NCBI RefSeq assembly: GCF_020171345.1
Contig: NZ_JAIUZM010000005.1
Location: 62,001 to 126,000, forward strand
Reading direction: 5' to 3'
DNA: 64,000 nucleotides
Source: Microbulbifer agarilyticus
Lineage (GTDB): Bacteria; Pseudomonadota; Gammaproteobacteria; Pseudomonadales; Cellvibrionaceae
This document shows, piece by piece, positions 35,949 through 45,245 of the stretch. The position numbers and the translations under genes were made by a program. The first letter of the stretch is position 1; each line of letters starts with the position of its first letter. The notes under the pieces were generated by a model that saw nothing but the letters and a program-made list of their open reading frames with translations, was not told where the DNA came from and made no database searches.

Positions 35949-37036
35949 TGGGACGCTTCTCCCGGCATTTTGAGGCGCTGACCCAGGCGATTTCCGGTAT
36001 GGGGAGCTCTGGTGATACCGCTGTGGCAGAGGCGCCCGCGGCAAAAGCTGCAGTGCCGGAAGAGGTAAATGCGGCGCAGGACAGCTCCATCGAGCAGGCG
36101 TTGCTCAAGGGTATGGAAGTTACCCTGGGTGACCTGGATCAGACCGAGCACGGCTGGTTGTATCGCGGGCACCCGGTGATGGTGTACGCGGTGGATGTGG
36201 CTGCGGTAGATGACCTGCAGGTGCGCAAAGAATTCTTTCATAGGGTGCACCTCGCCAGTTGTTGCGGGGCACTGGAGGCATCGGACCAGGTGGTATGGAT
36301 TGGCACCGCCCGCGAAGCGCTGGCAGCGCCCGGCCTGGAAAGTGCACCGCACGCCTGTGAATACTGTCTGGCCAAGGTTAACCACCGCGGTTATCGCGGT
36401 CTCGGGCCACGTGATCGCAAGCGTGTGACTGAAGCGTTTAATTTCCACTGGCATGTAAGCCAGTACGCGCAGGAATTTTTCACTGCAGGTGTCGCGCATT
36501 TCTGGTCACCGGGCAAACAGGCCCGCGCGCTGGACCAGATCGAACCCGGTGCGGCCGACAGTGGCACCTGTGGTTTTTGCGAGTGGCAGGTACCGGCCGA
36601 CAGTGGTTGGTTTGTGCCGGTCGAGCGCGGCACCGAACTCGGGCTATCTGTCGATGCGTGCGTGCTGTGCGCGCAGCAGCAGGCGATGGGTGTGCTCACC
36701 TTGCCGGATGACAGTGCGCTGGCCGCGAGCCAGGTGCGTTATGTGGGCCAGGCGGCAGCACAGACCTCAGCCTCCGAGGGGGAGGCACAAGAAGAGCGCA
36801 GCTGGAATCAGGTGCGTCGCCAGCTGCCACTATCCTGGCATCCGCTGTGTGAGCAGTTGGAGCGCAACCTTTCTGCACCGGTTCTGTTTCAGCGCTTTAC
36901 CGGGTATGAGGGTGTGGCCATCTTGGCATGGCCAGAGCATCGTCGCGGTATTGTCGCCAGTGCGGAAGACCGAGAGTTGCTGCCGGAAGGCTGGGACTTC
37001 TGGACTATGCAGGATGTACTCGGCAGCCTCGGCTGA
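35948..37036 (+). CDS. cysteine-pair protein coupled to the ZorAB-like motor
   Basis: I do not recognise this 362-residue protein. It has no membrane helix or signal. Cysteines occur as CC at 105-106 and as CxxC pairs at 137-140 (CEYC), 208-211 (CGFC) and 238-241 (CVLC). The last two pairs are 26 residues apart, which fits a four-Cys zinc site. No helicase, HNH or other Zorya effector motif (ZorC, ZorD, ZorE) is visible. Residues 20-45 are Ala/Glu-rich and probably disordered. Its place as third gene, overlapping the stator gene by TGATG, suggests it is the cytoplasmic output or regulator of the motor. Confidence 0.75.
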   Translation: MGRFSRHFEALTQAISGMGSSGDTAVAEAPAAKAAVPEEVNAAQDSSIEQALLKGMEVTLGDLDQTEHGWLYRGHPVMVYAVDVAAVDDLQVRKEFFHRVHLASCCGALEASDQVVWIGTAREALAAPGLESAPHACEYCLAKVNHRGYRGLGPRDRKRVTEAFNFHWHVSQYAQEFFTAGVAHFWSPGKQARALDQIEPGAADSGTCGFCEWQVPADSGWFVPVERGTELGLSVDACVLCAQQQAMGVLTLPDDSALAASQVRYVGQAAAQTSASEGEAQEERSWNQVRRQLPLSWHPLCEQLERNLSAPVLFQRFTGYEGVAILAWPEHRRGIVASAEDRELLPEGWDFWTMQDVLGSLG

Positions 37037-37059
37037 TTGATATACGAAAACAGATATAG

Positions 37060-37087
37060 AAAAGGGCAGCGTAAGCTGCCCTTTTTT
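37060..37087. terminator. bidirectional terminator after the ZorAB-like operon
   Basis: GGGCAGC / GCTGCCC stem with a GTAA loop and flanking A/T runs, between the operon and the convergent L,D-transpeptidase gene. Confidence 0.92.
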
Positions 37088-37091
37088 GTAC

Positions 37092-37727
37092 TTACTGACG
37101 CACCGTTACCTTGGTACCGATGGGCGCATTTTCATAAAAGATTTTGGCCATATGCCAGGGCAGGCGCACGCAGCCATGGGACTCCGGACGGCCGGTAACT
37201 TTACCGGCGTGCATGCCTACCGCGCCATTGAAGCGCATGAAGAAGTCCATAGACGCACCGCGGAACACAGTGCCCGCTGGGCGTTTATCTTTGCGCACAT
37301 CCACGCTGGATTTGCGTACATATCCGGCCCGATCTACGTACTGGCCAAACAGGTTGGAGCGGTGATCAATATTTTTTTCCGAGACGCGGAAGCTGCCCGT
37401 CGGAGTACGGTAGCCGGCAATACCGGTTGCGATGGGGGTAATACCCGCGAGGCGTCCACCCTTGTAGAAATAGGCCCGCTGTTCGCTGATATCGATAATG
37501 ATATGCGGCGCTCCACCAATCACATCCCGGCGCCACCAGGCACTGCCATCGGTCATGGATCTGTGCTGCTGGTAGGGGTAGGGATAGTCACCGGCTTGCG
37601 CCACTGGAGCAAAAACCGCGGACGCGGCCAACACCAAGCTGGCACCGATGGCGATTTTCTTGAAAAAGTTTTTAATCGAGAAGAAGTTTTTAATCGAAAG
37701 TTTTCGTGAATTGGAAGAGCCTTGCAT
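37092..37727 (-). CDS. L,D-transpeptidase (YkuD domain), exported
   Basis: A 211-residue exported protein. The YkuD domain starts at about residue 75 (HIIIDISEQRAYFY) and contains the active-site motif SHGCVRLP with the catalytic Cys near residue 188. It would form 3-3 cross-links or attach proteins to peptidoglycan in the periplasm. ATG 37727 was chosen because GAGG lies five bases upstream; a TTG at 37754 has no such support. The signal region carries a duplicated SIKNFF segment caused by an 18-bp tandem repeat in the DNA. Confidence 0.9.
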   Translation of the reverse strand: MQGSSNSRKLSIKNFFSIKNFFKKIAIGASLVLAASAVFAPVAQAGDYPYPYQQHRSMTDGSAWWRRDVIGGAPHIIIDISEQRAYFYKGGRLAGITPIATGIAGYRTPTGSFRVSEKNIDHRSNLFGQYVDRAGYVRKSSVDVRKDKRPAGTVFRGASMDFFMRFNGAVGMHAGKVTGRPESHGCVRLPWHMAKIFYENAPIGTKVTVRQ

Positions 37728-38046
37728 GCATACCTCATCTGCTCGCGAGAGCAACTTGCAGGTCGGCTGTGCGGCAAAGCTTGCAGAAAGTTGGGTGCCC
37801 TTTTTTCAGGGCGAACGAACCCCTGCACCGCTATGCACAATTTCGACCTTTGAATTTCCCCAAAGCGACGCGCCGGTGTGTCCCGGTTTGGCCGCGGGAT
37901 GAGCCTGCCCATCGACCCGCATGGCGCGGACCTCTGGGCAAGTGAGAGGCATAGTAGGGTCTGTTTTTGGCGCTTTTTACATTGAAATGGAATGAGCAGA
38001 GGTGTCGATAGAAATAAAACTCAGCAGTCACGGGCGAATGCGAGGC
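37728..38046. other. intergenic region upstream of the L,D-transpeptidase
   Basis: About 320 bp before the terminator of the alpha-glucosidase. It should contain the transpeptidase promoter. I see no gene, repeat or strong structure in it. Confidence 0.4.
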
Positions 38047-38074
38047 AAAAAAAAGCCGGCTAAACAGCCGGCTT
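38047..38074 (-). terminator. rho-independent terminator of the GH13 alpha-glucosidase
   Basis: AAGCCGGC / GCCGGCTT stem with an eight-base T run on the minus strand. It lies about 210 bp after the alpha-glucosidase stop. A second small hairpin (TTCCAG/CTGGAA) follows on the gene-proximal side. Confidence 0.85.
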
Positions 38075-38287
38075 CGAAAAATTCCAGAAAACTGGAAATC
38101 GTGCTTCGACGAGAGAGCAACTTCGTTAACGATCTTATTGAGAGGTACTCCTTTTGAACCTGCATTTCGCGAGTGGTTCGCCGCAGAAGGGGTACAGGCG
38201 TTAACGGGAACGCCAATTTTTCAATAAAGTCAGTGTTTTTTCCTTTCCTTCTGTGAGGCTATTTTTCGCTGGCTTGCTTGTCAGGGC

Positions 38288-39946
38288 TTACTTCTTCAGG
38301 AAGACCCGGGCCGCGGCAGCCGGCAGTTCGATCTTGCTGCCGCTCAGTGCGCCCGCAAAACCTTCTGGAGTAATATCTTTGCTACCGACAAACGCTTTCG
38401 GCAGGTCGATTTCCGCCGCTTCCTGACCCAGGTTCAGGGCAACAAAGTAACGCTCTGCGTCGCCTTCACCTGCGCGCTCGAAGACCAGCAGATCGTCGCC
38501 GGTTTCCAGAATGTTCTGGCTGGCGGTGGCCAGGGCGTTCGGCAGCTCCGCGTGCCACTGCAGCAGGGCGCGGAAGCGGTTCAGCATCGCGTGCTGGTCG
38601 TCTTCCTGTACGGAGGCGGCCAAGTGGTAGTGTTCTTCAGCAACCGGCAGCCAGGGTTTTACCTTGGAGAAACCCGCGTTGATTTCGCCACCGTTAAACC
38701 ACGGCATCGGGGTACGACAGCCATCGCGGCCTTTGAATTCCGGCCACAGGTTGATGCCGTACGGGTCCTGCAGGTCTTCGAACGCCACGTCCGCTTCCGG
38801 CAGGCCGAGTTCTTCGCCCTGGTACAGGCACACGCTGCCGCGCAGCATCAATTGCATCAGCAGGAACATCGGCGCGCGCGCCATAGAGGTTTCGCTGTCG
38901 AAACCTTTGTTCCAGCGGGTGAAAGAGCGCGGTACATCGTGGTTGGAGATGGACCAGCAGGGCCAGCCTTCTTCGATTACCTGGCGATTCTTCTCCAGGG
39001 TGTCACGCAGGAACTGCGCGCTGCAGTCTTCGGACAGCAGGTCGAAGGAGTAGGCCATGTTCAGGCGGTTTTCCGTGGTGTACTCGGCCATGATCTTGTG
39101 GGTGTTGTCGTCGCCCACTTCGCCCACGGTCATGGCACCCGGGTACTCTTCCAGCAGGGCGCGTACGCGCTGCAGGAATACCAGGTTTTCCGGCTGGGAC
39201 TTGTCGTGGATGTGCCACTGGTACTCGTAGCTGTTCACCGGCGGCAGGCCGTTCTTGTCCAGTTTCACCGGGCGTGCCGGGTTGTCCTGCAGAGACTGGT
39301 TGTGGAACGCGTGGTTGATGGCGTCCAGACGGAAGCCGTCGACGCCACGGTCTAGCCAGAAGCGCAGATCTGCAAGCAGTTGTTCCTGAACTTCCGGGTT
39401 GTGCAGGTTCAGGTCCGGCTGCTCCTTGAGGAAGTTGGTCAGGTAGTACTGGCGACGACGGGTGCACCAGCGCCAGGCGCTGCCACCGAAGTTGGACATC
39501 CAGTTGTTGGGCGCGCTGCCGTCTTCTTTGGCGTCTGCCCACACGTACCAGTCGGCCTTGGCGTTGTCGCGGCTGGCGCGGCTTTCTTCGAACCAGGCGT
39601 GCTGGTCGGAAGTGTGGCTCAGGATCTGGTCGATGATGACCTTCAGGCCCAGAGAGTGCGCTTTCTCGATTACCCGGTCGAAGTCGCCCAGATTGCCGAA
39701 GATCGGGTCAACATCGCGATAGTCAGACACGTCGTAGCCGAAGTCTGCCATCGGTGACTTGAAGAAGGGGGAGATCCAGATCGCATCCACGCCCAGGGAT
39801 TTCACATAGTCGAGCTTCTCCACGATACCGGGCAGATCGCCGATGCCGTCGCCGTTTGCGTCGCAGAAGCTGCGCGGGTAGATCTGGTAAATAACGCCGT
39901 TGCGCCACCATTCCCCGTTAGATTTGTCTTTGTGAATACCGCTCAT
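38288..39946 (-). CDS. GH13 alpha-glucosidase (oligo-1,6-glucosidase type)
   Basis: A cytoplasmic GH13 enzyme with no signal peptide. It starts WWRNGVIYQIYPRSF, then DANGDGIGDLPGI, as in alpha-glucosidases of the GH13_23 type found in maltose loci of Xanthomonas and marine gammaproteobacteria. The motifs are DQILSHTSDQH (region I), GFRLDAINH (nucleophile Asp), VGEVGD (acid/base Glu) and SISNHDVPR. It would split imported maltose and maltodextrins to glucose. ATG 39946 is preferred; TTG 39961 extends the frame by five residues. G-rich inverted motifs lie 65-90 bp upstream. It appears to be monocistronic. Confidence 0.92.
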   Translation of the reverse strand: MSGIHKDKSNGEWWRNGVIYQIYPRSFCDANGDGIGDLPGIVEKLDYVKSLGVDAIWISPFFKSPMADFGYDVSDYRDVDPIFGNLGDFDRVIEKAHSLGLKVIIDQILSHTSDQHAWFEESRASRDNAKADWYVWADAKEDGSAPNNWMSNFGGSAWRWCTRRRQYYLTNFLKEQPDLNLHNPEVQEQLLADLRFWLDRGVDGFRLDAINHAFHNQSLQDNPARPVKLDKNGLPPVNSYEYQWHIHDKSQPENLVFLQRVRALLEEYPGAMTVGEVGDDNTHKIMAEYTTENRLNMAYSFDLLSEDCSAQFLRDTLEKNRQVIEEGWPCWSISNHDVPRSFTRWNKGFDSETSMARAPMFLLMQLMLRGSVCLYQGEELGLPEADVAFEDLQDPYGINLWPEFKGRDGCRTPMPWFNGGEINAGFSKVKPWLPVAEEHYHLAASVQEDDQHAMLNRFRALLQWHAELPNALATASQNILETGDDLLVFERAGEGDAERYFVALNLGQEAAEIDLPKAFVGSKDITPEGFAGALSGSKIELPAAAARVFLKK

Positions 39947-40253
39947 GCCAGAGTCCGTCAATGGATACTTATTAGGTTAGGGTGAGTATGGCGATACGGG
40001 AGGCGGCGTACCTCCCCCCTGATCGGGGGGGGAGGGGGAGAATGTGGCGGCTTAAATGCCGTCTCTGACCGAAAGGTCGGTCATTTCTGGGGGCGGATCT
40101 GGAGGAGGCCCCCCCTCAATCACCGCCCTCAGTCTACCCCAAAGCTGGTACCGGTGTGCCTGCAATAATTGGCTCCGCAGCTTGAACAAGAATATCGCGC
40201 TCTTTAACATCTTTGGCGCTTTCAAATGGAATTGAAACGACGCAAGGATTTGC
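39947..40253. other. intergenic region upstream of the alpha-glucosidase and the orphan pair
   Basis: A divergent promoter region of about 307 bp. It holds the G-rich inverted motif at 40011-40035 and, near 40100, a C-rich stretch. No gene is seen in it. Confidence 0.5.
40011..40035 (-). promoter_or_regulatory. inverted G-rich motif upstream of the alpha-glucosidase
   Basis: On the minus strand AGGGGGGAGG (40020-40011) points toward the alpha-glucosidase, and on the plus strand GGGGGGGAGG faces it across a GATC spacer. The same decamer precedes the modular amylase and a similar inverted pair precedes the MalT-like gene. It may be a MalT-type site. Confidence 0.4.
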
Positions 40254-41441
40254 ATGAGCGCACCAACTTCCCCCCAGACCCTCTCCCCCCAGAACACCGC
40301 CTTAATCGCTGGAAGAAATGCCGGTAAACCGATTCGCTGTGTAACCGAATATCAGGAAAGCTTCGAAAAGTTGCAGCGGGCAGCAAATCGGAATCACCAT
40401 TGGGCGCGCATTGCGATTAAGGAGCTAAATGCCTTAACCACGGGTATGGCGGGAAAAAACAATGTGTACGTTCGTCCCGGCGAACGACAGCTTTCAACCG
40501 GTGATGAAAAATACTATGTGTTCTTGCCTGGTTTAAAAGCCACGGCTGTGCGATGGCCCAATGATCAGTTTTGTATTACTGAATTGGTTATGGATGACAA
40601 CTACTATCGAGTGCAAGGACAGGGCGATGAACAAACGCGACTTGGCACTTACCGAGTTTCGCAGCTCCAGCGAACAGGTGAGTGGCAGGCGAGATATGTG
40701 GAAAACGGCCAGGTAACTAAGCAGGTTGGGCGCCTCGTGACGGTAGCAGATGCGGACTACGGCTCTGCAGACGAAGCTGCGACTTATAGCGTTCCCGGGG
40801 CGTTGACCTTCTTAGGAGATAACACTGCAACAGTGAGAAGAATGGGGTGTGATATGCACTATACCCCAGGAAAGAAACACTTCGGTGGCATGCTGCGATA
40901 TAACCCGCTATCGATAGATTCTGGCCGGAGTTCAGCCGTCCATTTGGCTGCTACGATGGAGTCCGCCCGAGATATTGACTCTGTCGCTTGGGTTTCGGAT
41001 TTCGGTGGCTCTGCCGTACTGACCCAAGCGATGCAAATATTGGTAGATAAGGGTGTTTCACTAAAAGGTCACACCATATATTTGAATAGGCCTCGTACTT
41101 CGCCTGCTAAAGCGTTAAAACTCGCTCACGAATTAAAACTTACCTTAAATAAAAAGTTCGCAAATACTGGGGCAAACCTTCAGGGGGCTTTAAGTCAGTT
41201 TTCTGTTGCAGGTAGGCGAATGAATAACATAAATGATCCATATGGTCGCGGTCAGCATGCAATGGCTTGGTTTAAAGGTGCTGTGACATTATCAACTCCC
41301 GTTGGGATCGGTGCAGCCTTAGCTAGCGGCCCGGCAATTGCAATGCTAGGAAGTATAGCTACTGCTATAGGTGGGGCTGGGGCAATATATGCGATAGGTC
41401 AAAGTGTGGCGGAAGATGTACGACGCCGATATAAACTGTAG
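40254..41441 (+). CDS. hypothetical protein with hydrophobic Gly/Ala-rich C-terminus
   Basis: I do not recognise this 395-residue protein. There is no signal peptide. The first 330 residues are soluble with no catalytic motif I can name. Residues 340-380 form one or two Gly/Ala-rich membrane-like helices, followed by a short basic tail (RRRYKL). The start has AAGGA upstream. The gene has lower GC and different codon use from its neighbours and is paired 11 bp upstream of a second unknown gene. The layout is like a toxin or effector with a C-terminal membrane-inserting hairpin and a partner, but this is only a suggestion. Confidence 0.6.
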   Translation: MSAPTSPQTLSPQNTALIAGRNAGKPIRCVTEYQESFEKLQRAANRNHHWARIAIKELNALTTGMAGKNNVYVRPGERQLSTGDEKYYVFLPGLKATAVRWPNDQFCITELVMDDNYYRVQGQGDEQTRLGTYRVSQLQRTGEWQARYVENGQVTKQVGRLVTVADADYGSADEAATYSVPGALTFLGDNTATVRRMGCDMHYTPGKKHFGGMLRYNPLSIDSGRSSAVHLAATMESARDIDSVAWVSDFGGSAVLTQAMQILVDKGVSLKGHTIYLNRPRTSPAKALKLAHELKLTLNKKFANTGANLQGALSQFSVAGRRMNNINDPYGRGQHAMAWFKGAVTLSTPVGIGAALASGPAIAMLGSIATAIGGAGAIYAIGQSVAEDVRRRYKL

Positions 41442-41452
41442 GGGTGTCTCGA

Positions 41453-42358
41453 ATGCGAAATATATTTAAATATCCCCCGATAGAGTGGCGAAAACGGAAT
41501 GAATATGTGGCCCCTCAAGGTCCCTTGTATTCTTGGGCGACCAGTACCGATATTTCTATCGCTGGATCGCGCTTAGGAATAAAAGCACCTAGTCACAGCC
41601 CGAGGCGTGCGGCTGCCAAACCGGTAAGTGCATATCCTGGGTATGACGTAATATTTGATTCTCCAGCTGGCCTTCATACTGATTTGACAATACCGGGCGG
41701 GCGATGGGGAGTTGCATGTGTCTGGTCTCGCCGCTGGGCATTTTATGGGCCCTGGATGACGGGCTGTAAAGGTGAGCTAGTTACTGCAATTGCCGTTATT
41801 GGAAGGTCAGATGAGCATCGTAATTTGAATATTTCTTTCCTAAGCCCAAATGCTTTTGAAACGATTCTGATGCAATATTTAAACGACTGTTATGGGACAG
41901 AAAACTGGGAAGGTGAACGGTCTCATGTGCCTCGCTTTCACGGTCCTGTAGATTGGAAGCGTCACACCCACCTTCCTGTGCCAAGCGCAAGCTTTAACAT
42001 ATGCAGTCGTGGGGAAGATGTGGGTTGTCTTTACGTGCGAGATCACTTGTTTGCGTTTCCCGTTAGCGACCAATATTTTGTCCTGGTAACCGCAACCCAG
42101 CATCACTATAGCCGTGATGAGAGTGGTGATCTGGCTTTTGATGTAACTCCGATGCAAGATCTTCAGAATCAGGTGCTTCAAAGTATCAGTTTGGAGCTTG
42201 GCCGAGAAGCGAAGGCGAGTGTTGATAAAATCAAGGCGGAACTAGGCAGTCTTTATATGAGCAAGGATTTCGCCCCATTGAAGTGGCCCACTAATATCTA
42301 TCCGCCCGAAGCTGATAGTAGCCCAGAAACAAGGCAAGTATTAAGAGGCGAAGTCTAG
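41453..42358 (+). CDS. hypothetical protein, partner of the preceding gene
   Basis: I do not recognise this 301-residue protein. It is soluble, with no signal or membrane helix and many aromatic residues (for example WSRRWAFYGPWM near residue 95). ATG 41453 has AGGGG eight bases upstream; a GTG nine bases earlier lacks a ribosome site. It follows the preceding gene by 11 bp and shares its atypical composition, so the two were probably gained together. A chaperone, adaptor or immunity role would fit the gene pair, without direct evidence. Confidence 0.6.
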   Translation: MRNIFKYPPIEWRKRNEYVAPQGPLYSWATSTDISIAGSRLGIKAPSHSPRRAAAKPVSAYPGYDVIFDSPAGLHTDLTIPGGRWGVACVWSRRWAFYGPWMTGCKGELVTAIAVIGRSDEHRNLNISFLSPNAFETILMQYLNDCYGTENWEGERSHVPRFHGPVDWKRHTHLPVPSASFNICSRGEDVGCLYVRDHLFAFPVSDQYFVLVTATQHHYSRDESGDLAFDVTPMQDLQNQVLQSISLELGREAKASVDKIKAELGSLYMSKDFAPLKWPTNIYPPEADSSPETRQVLRGEV

Positions 42359-42383
42359 TTACTGGTAGGCTTCTTTGGAGAGC

Positions 42384-42418
42384 AAAAGGCCGGTGTGAAA
42401 TCACACCGGCCTTTTTTT
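42384..42418. terminator. bidirectional terminator between the orphan pair and the MalT-like gene
   Basis: AAGGCCGGTGTGA / TCACACCGGCCTT stem with flanking A and T runs. The stop codon of the MalT-like gene lies in the T run. Confidence 0.92.
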
Positions 42419-45143
42419 ATGGCTTGTCTTGCACCGAGCGCAGTAGTTGTTCCGCCAGCGCAATCGCCTGCTGGCGATCCTTCACATCGAGTTTCTGATA
42501 CAAACTGCGGATGTGGGTCTTGATGGTGCTGGGTGCTACCTTGAAGTGCCGCGCGATACGCTCGTTGGAAAGTCCCGAGTGAATCGCATTCAGCACCTGC
42601 CACTCGCGTGGGGTGAGGGGAGAGTGACGCAGGAAGTCGGGCACGGCATCGCTGGCGAGGATTTCGCGCACGATGGTTTCGTCTAGCTCGATGCGGATGC
42701 CGCCACCCAGTTCCGGTTGTTGCTGCGCGAGCTTGATGAGTTTCTGTGCCTTCTCGGTCTGGGCTTCGTTCAGGGCCTGCTCGCCGGTTTCTTCCAGCGC
42801 TGCTTTCAGCAGGACGATCATCGGCTTGCCGATTTGCAGGAAGCTCGCGTTGAGCTCGCTGTCGAGCATGATGGTGAGTGCGGCACGCAGGTTTTCCAGC
42901 GCTTTTTCGCGGCGCTCGCGCAGCCAGGCAAGATGGGCGGCGAGAACATGGTTACGCAGCTGGTCGGTTATCAGACCACACTCTTCCGCGACCTGTTGCA
43001 GGCGGCCGAGCAGGCGGTTGGCATCGGAGTAGCGGTGCAGAGAGATCAGCGCGCGCACATGGTTGCGACCGTAGCACTGCTCAAAATGGTTGCTGGGGCG
43101 GTCGGCGACCGGTTCTGCCTGTTCCTGCCAGGTGGCGATGGCCTCGGTATTTTCCAGGGCTTGCCACACGCGCATACGCGCTGCATCGGCATTGGCGACC
43201 CAGTCGCGGTGATACTGTTCACCGGAGAGCAGGTGCTCAACTCGCTCCATCCATTCAAGGCACTCGTCTTTGTCACCGCGCGCCAGGGCCACTTTCAGTA
43301 GCAGCGTGTATTCCGGCAGTAGCCAGCGCTCGCCCACTTTGCGGTTAATCTGCATGCCGCGGCGGGCAGACTCTGCGGCGCCGTCCAGATCGCCAGCTTC
43401 CCATTGCAGCTGGCCTTTCAGGCGATATATAAATTCGGAAATCGGCAGGCCTACCAGATGATGCTCTTCCACCAATCGCTGCACGCGCGCCTGTAGCGCC
43501 GCGGCCTTTTTCAGCAGGCCGTTGGCGAAGGCGATTTCCGTCTGCTGGCACACAGCCCAGGCGGCGTTGGGGATGTCCTGCTGCGCGAGGGTGGCCTTTT
43601 CCACGGCCTCCATATGGTGCATGGCCTGGTCCAGCTCACCCAGGCAGAAGCTGGTTTCACCGATCACCAGCTGCGCGGCAATGCGCTCGCTGACCTGGTC
43701 TTTGGGGAGTAGGTCGAGGGCTTCCTGTGCGTACTCTTTGGCCTTGAGGATCTGCCCGCGGGACACGGCTGCCTGCGCGCGCATCGCGGCAAAGGCGCCT
43801 TCAAAGTCTTCCCACTGCTTGGGGTCTTCCCGCTGCAGCCAGCTTTCCGCCGCCGCCAGCAATTTGTTGCAGCGCTCGTAATCGAAGCTGTCGCGGGCGA
43901 GGCGCGCCGCCAGCAAGGTGAACGAGGCGTGGCGTTTGATCAGGTCTTCGCCCAGCCAACTGAGGCTGTCATTGAGCACCCGGAATTGGCCTTCGCGCAG
44001 GAACTGTTCGCCCTGTTCAGCGAGCAGGCGGTGTACCCGCTCGCGGTCTTCCGCCTTAAGCGCGTGGCGCAGGGCTTCCAGAGGTTGCTGCAGCTCTTGC
44101 CAGGTGTCACTGGCGGTCTGGTGCAGTTGCGTAAGCTCGCTGCCGTCGGAAAGCTGGCGCTGCAGGAAGCGGGCAAATACCGGGTGGAAGCGAAACCACT
44201 GGCGGCTGGAGTCCTGCGCTTGCAGGAACAGGCCGCGACTGGCCGCGGTTTCCAGCTGTTGCTGGCCGCCAGTCTGGCCACTGAGGCGTTCTGCCAGCAG
44301 GCCGTTGACGCGGGTGAGGATGGAGGTGCGCGCAAGCAATTGGCGCAGCTCTGGCTCCAGCCGCTCCAGCACCTCTTCGGCGAGGTAGTCGAGAATATGT
44401 GCGTGGCCCTGCTCCAGTTCGCCCAGGTAGCGATCCACTTCTTCCTGGTCGCGCACCGATAGCGCGAACATTTGGATGGCCGGCGGCCAACCTTCGGAAA
44501 GCTGGTGCAGCTGGGCGACGCGGTCGCTGCCGAGGGTAAACGGCAGGCGACGAGCGAGTAGCTGGGTGGTTTCGTCGATGGTGAGCGCCAGGTCTTCCGC
44601 ACCCAGTTCCAGCAGTCGACCCTGCAGGCGCAACGCGCCGAGGCCCAAAGGCGGCTGGCTGCGACTGGTGATTACGATACCGATACCTGCAGGCGCATGG
44701 CGCAGCAGAAAGCGGGTGGCATCGTGGACGATGGGGTTGTCGATCTGGTGGTAGTCGTCGAGGACGATCCGCAGCTCACTGGGGAGCTGACGCAATTCCG
44801 CCAGCATCTGGCTGATCACCAGGGAGGGATCGAGATTGTGCTGGGCGGCGAGAATCTTGCTGGTTTCCGGCACGCCGTTGCCGGTGGCCCGGTGTACGCT
44901 TTCCACCAGATAGCGGCAGAACTGGCCGGGTTCGTTGTCGCCGCCGTCCAGAGAGTACCAGGCAACCGGATTGTCTTGTTCGAGCGCCCAGGAGGTGACC
45001 AGGGTGGTCTTGCCATAGCCGGCGGGGGCGGTGACCAGTAACAGTTGGTCACTCTGGCTCTGTTCCAGCAGCGACAGCAGCCGAGGCCGCTGCAACGTGT
45101 GTTCTGGGCAGTCGGGAAGGCTGTACTTGGAGGCTAGGAGCAT
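42417..45143 (-). CDS. malT: MalT-like LuxR-family STAND transcriptional activator
   Basis: A 908-residue regulator, the size of E. coli MalT (901). The N-terminal ATPase has Walker A APAGYGKTTL (about residue 43) and Walker B RIVLDDYHQI (about 125). A long helical TPR-like sensor region follows, and the C-terminal LuxR helix-turn-helix is LTPREWQVLNAIHSGLSNER, then IARHFKVAPSTIKTHI. MalT is activated by maltotriose and ATP and turns on maltodextrin genes. ATG 45143 was chosen over a TTG 12 bases upstream. Control of the dispersed alpha-glucan genes here is inferred. An inverted G-rich motif lies upstream of its own start. Confidence 0.87.
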   Translation of the reverse strand: MLLASKYSLPDCPEHTLQRPRLLSLLEQSQSDQLLLVTAPAGYGKTTLVTSWALEQDNPVAWYSLDGGDNEPGQFCRYLVESVHRATGNGVPETSKILAAQHNLDPSLVISQMLAELRQLPSELRIVLDDYHQIDNPIVHDATRFLLRHAPAGIGIVITSRSQPPLGLGALRLQGRLLELGAEDLALTIDETTQLLARRLPFTLGSDRVAQLHQLSEGWPPAIQMFALSVRDQEEVDRYLGELEQGHAHILDYLAEEVLERLEPELRQLLARTSILTRVNGLLAERLSGQTGGQQQLETAASRGLFLQAQDSSRQWFRFHPVFARFLQRQLSDGSELTQLHQTASDTWQELQQPLEALRHALKAEDRERVHRLLAEQGEQFLREGQFRVLNDSLSWLGEDLIKRHASFTLLAARLARDSFDYERCNKLLAAAESWLQREDPKQWEDFEGAFAAMRAQAAVSRGQILKAKEYAQEALDLLPKDQVSERIAAQLVIGETSFCLGELDQAMHHMEAVEKATLAQQDIPNAAWAVCQQTEIAFANGLLKKAAALQARVQRLVEEHHLVGLPISEFIYRLKGQLQWEAGDLDGAAESARRGMQINRKVGERWLLPEYTLLLKVALARGDKDECLEWMERVEHLLSGEQYHRDWVANADAARMRVWQALENTEAIATWQEQAEPVADRPSNHFEQCYGRNHVRALISLHRYSDANRLLGRLQQVAEECGLITDQLRNHVLAAHLAWLRERREKALENLRAALTIMLDSELNASFLQIGKPMIVLLKAALEETGEQALNEAQTEKAQKLIKLAQQQPELGGGIRIELDETIVREILASDAVPDFLRHSPLTPREWQVLNAIHSGLSNERIARHFKVAPSTIKTHIRSLYQKLDVKDRQQAIALAEQLLRSVQDKP

Positions 45144-45245
45144 GGCATCGACCAATCAACAGGACATTGACCGGGGTTCCCACACACCTAAACCCCGGGA
45201 GGCACAATTGTACAGTCTTAGTGTGCCACCCCGGAATTTCGTTCA

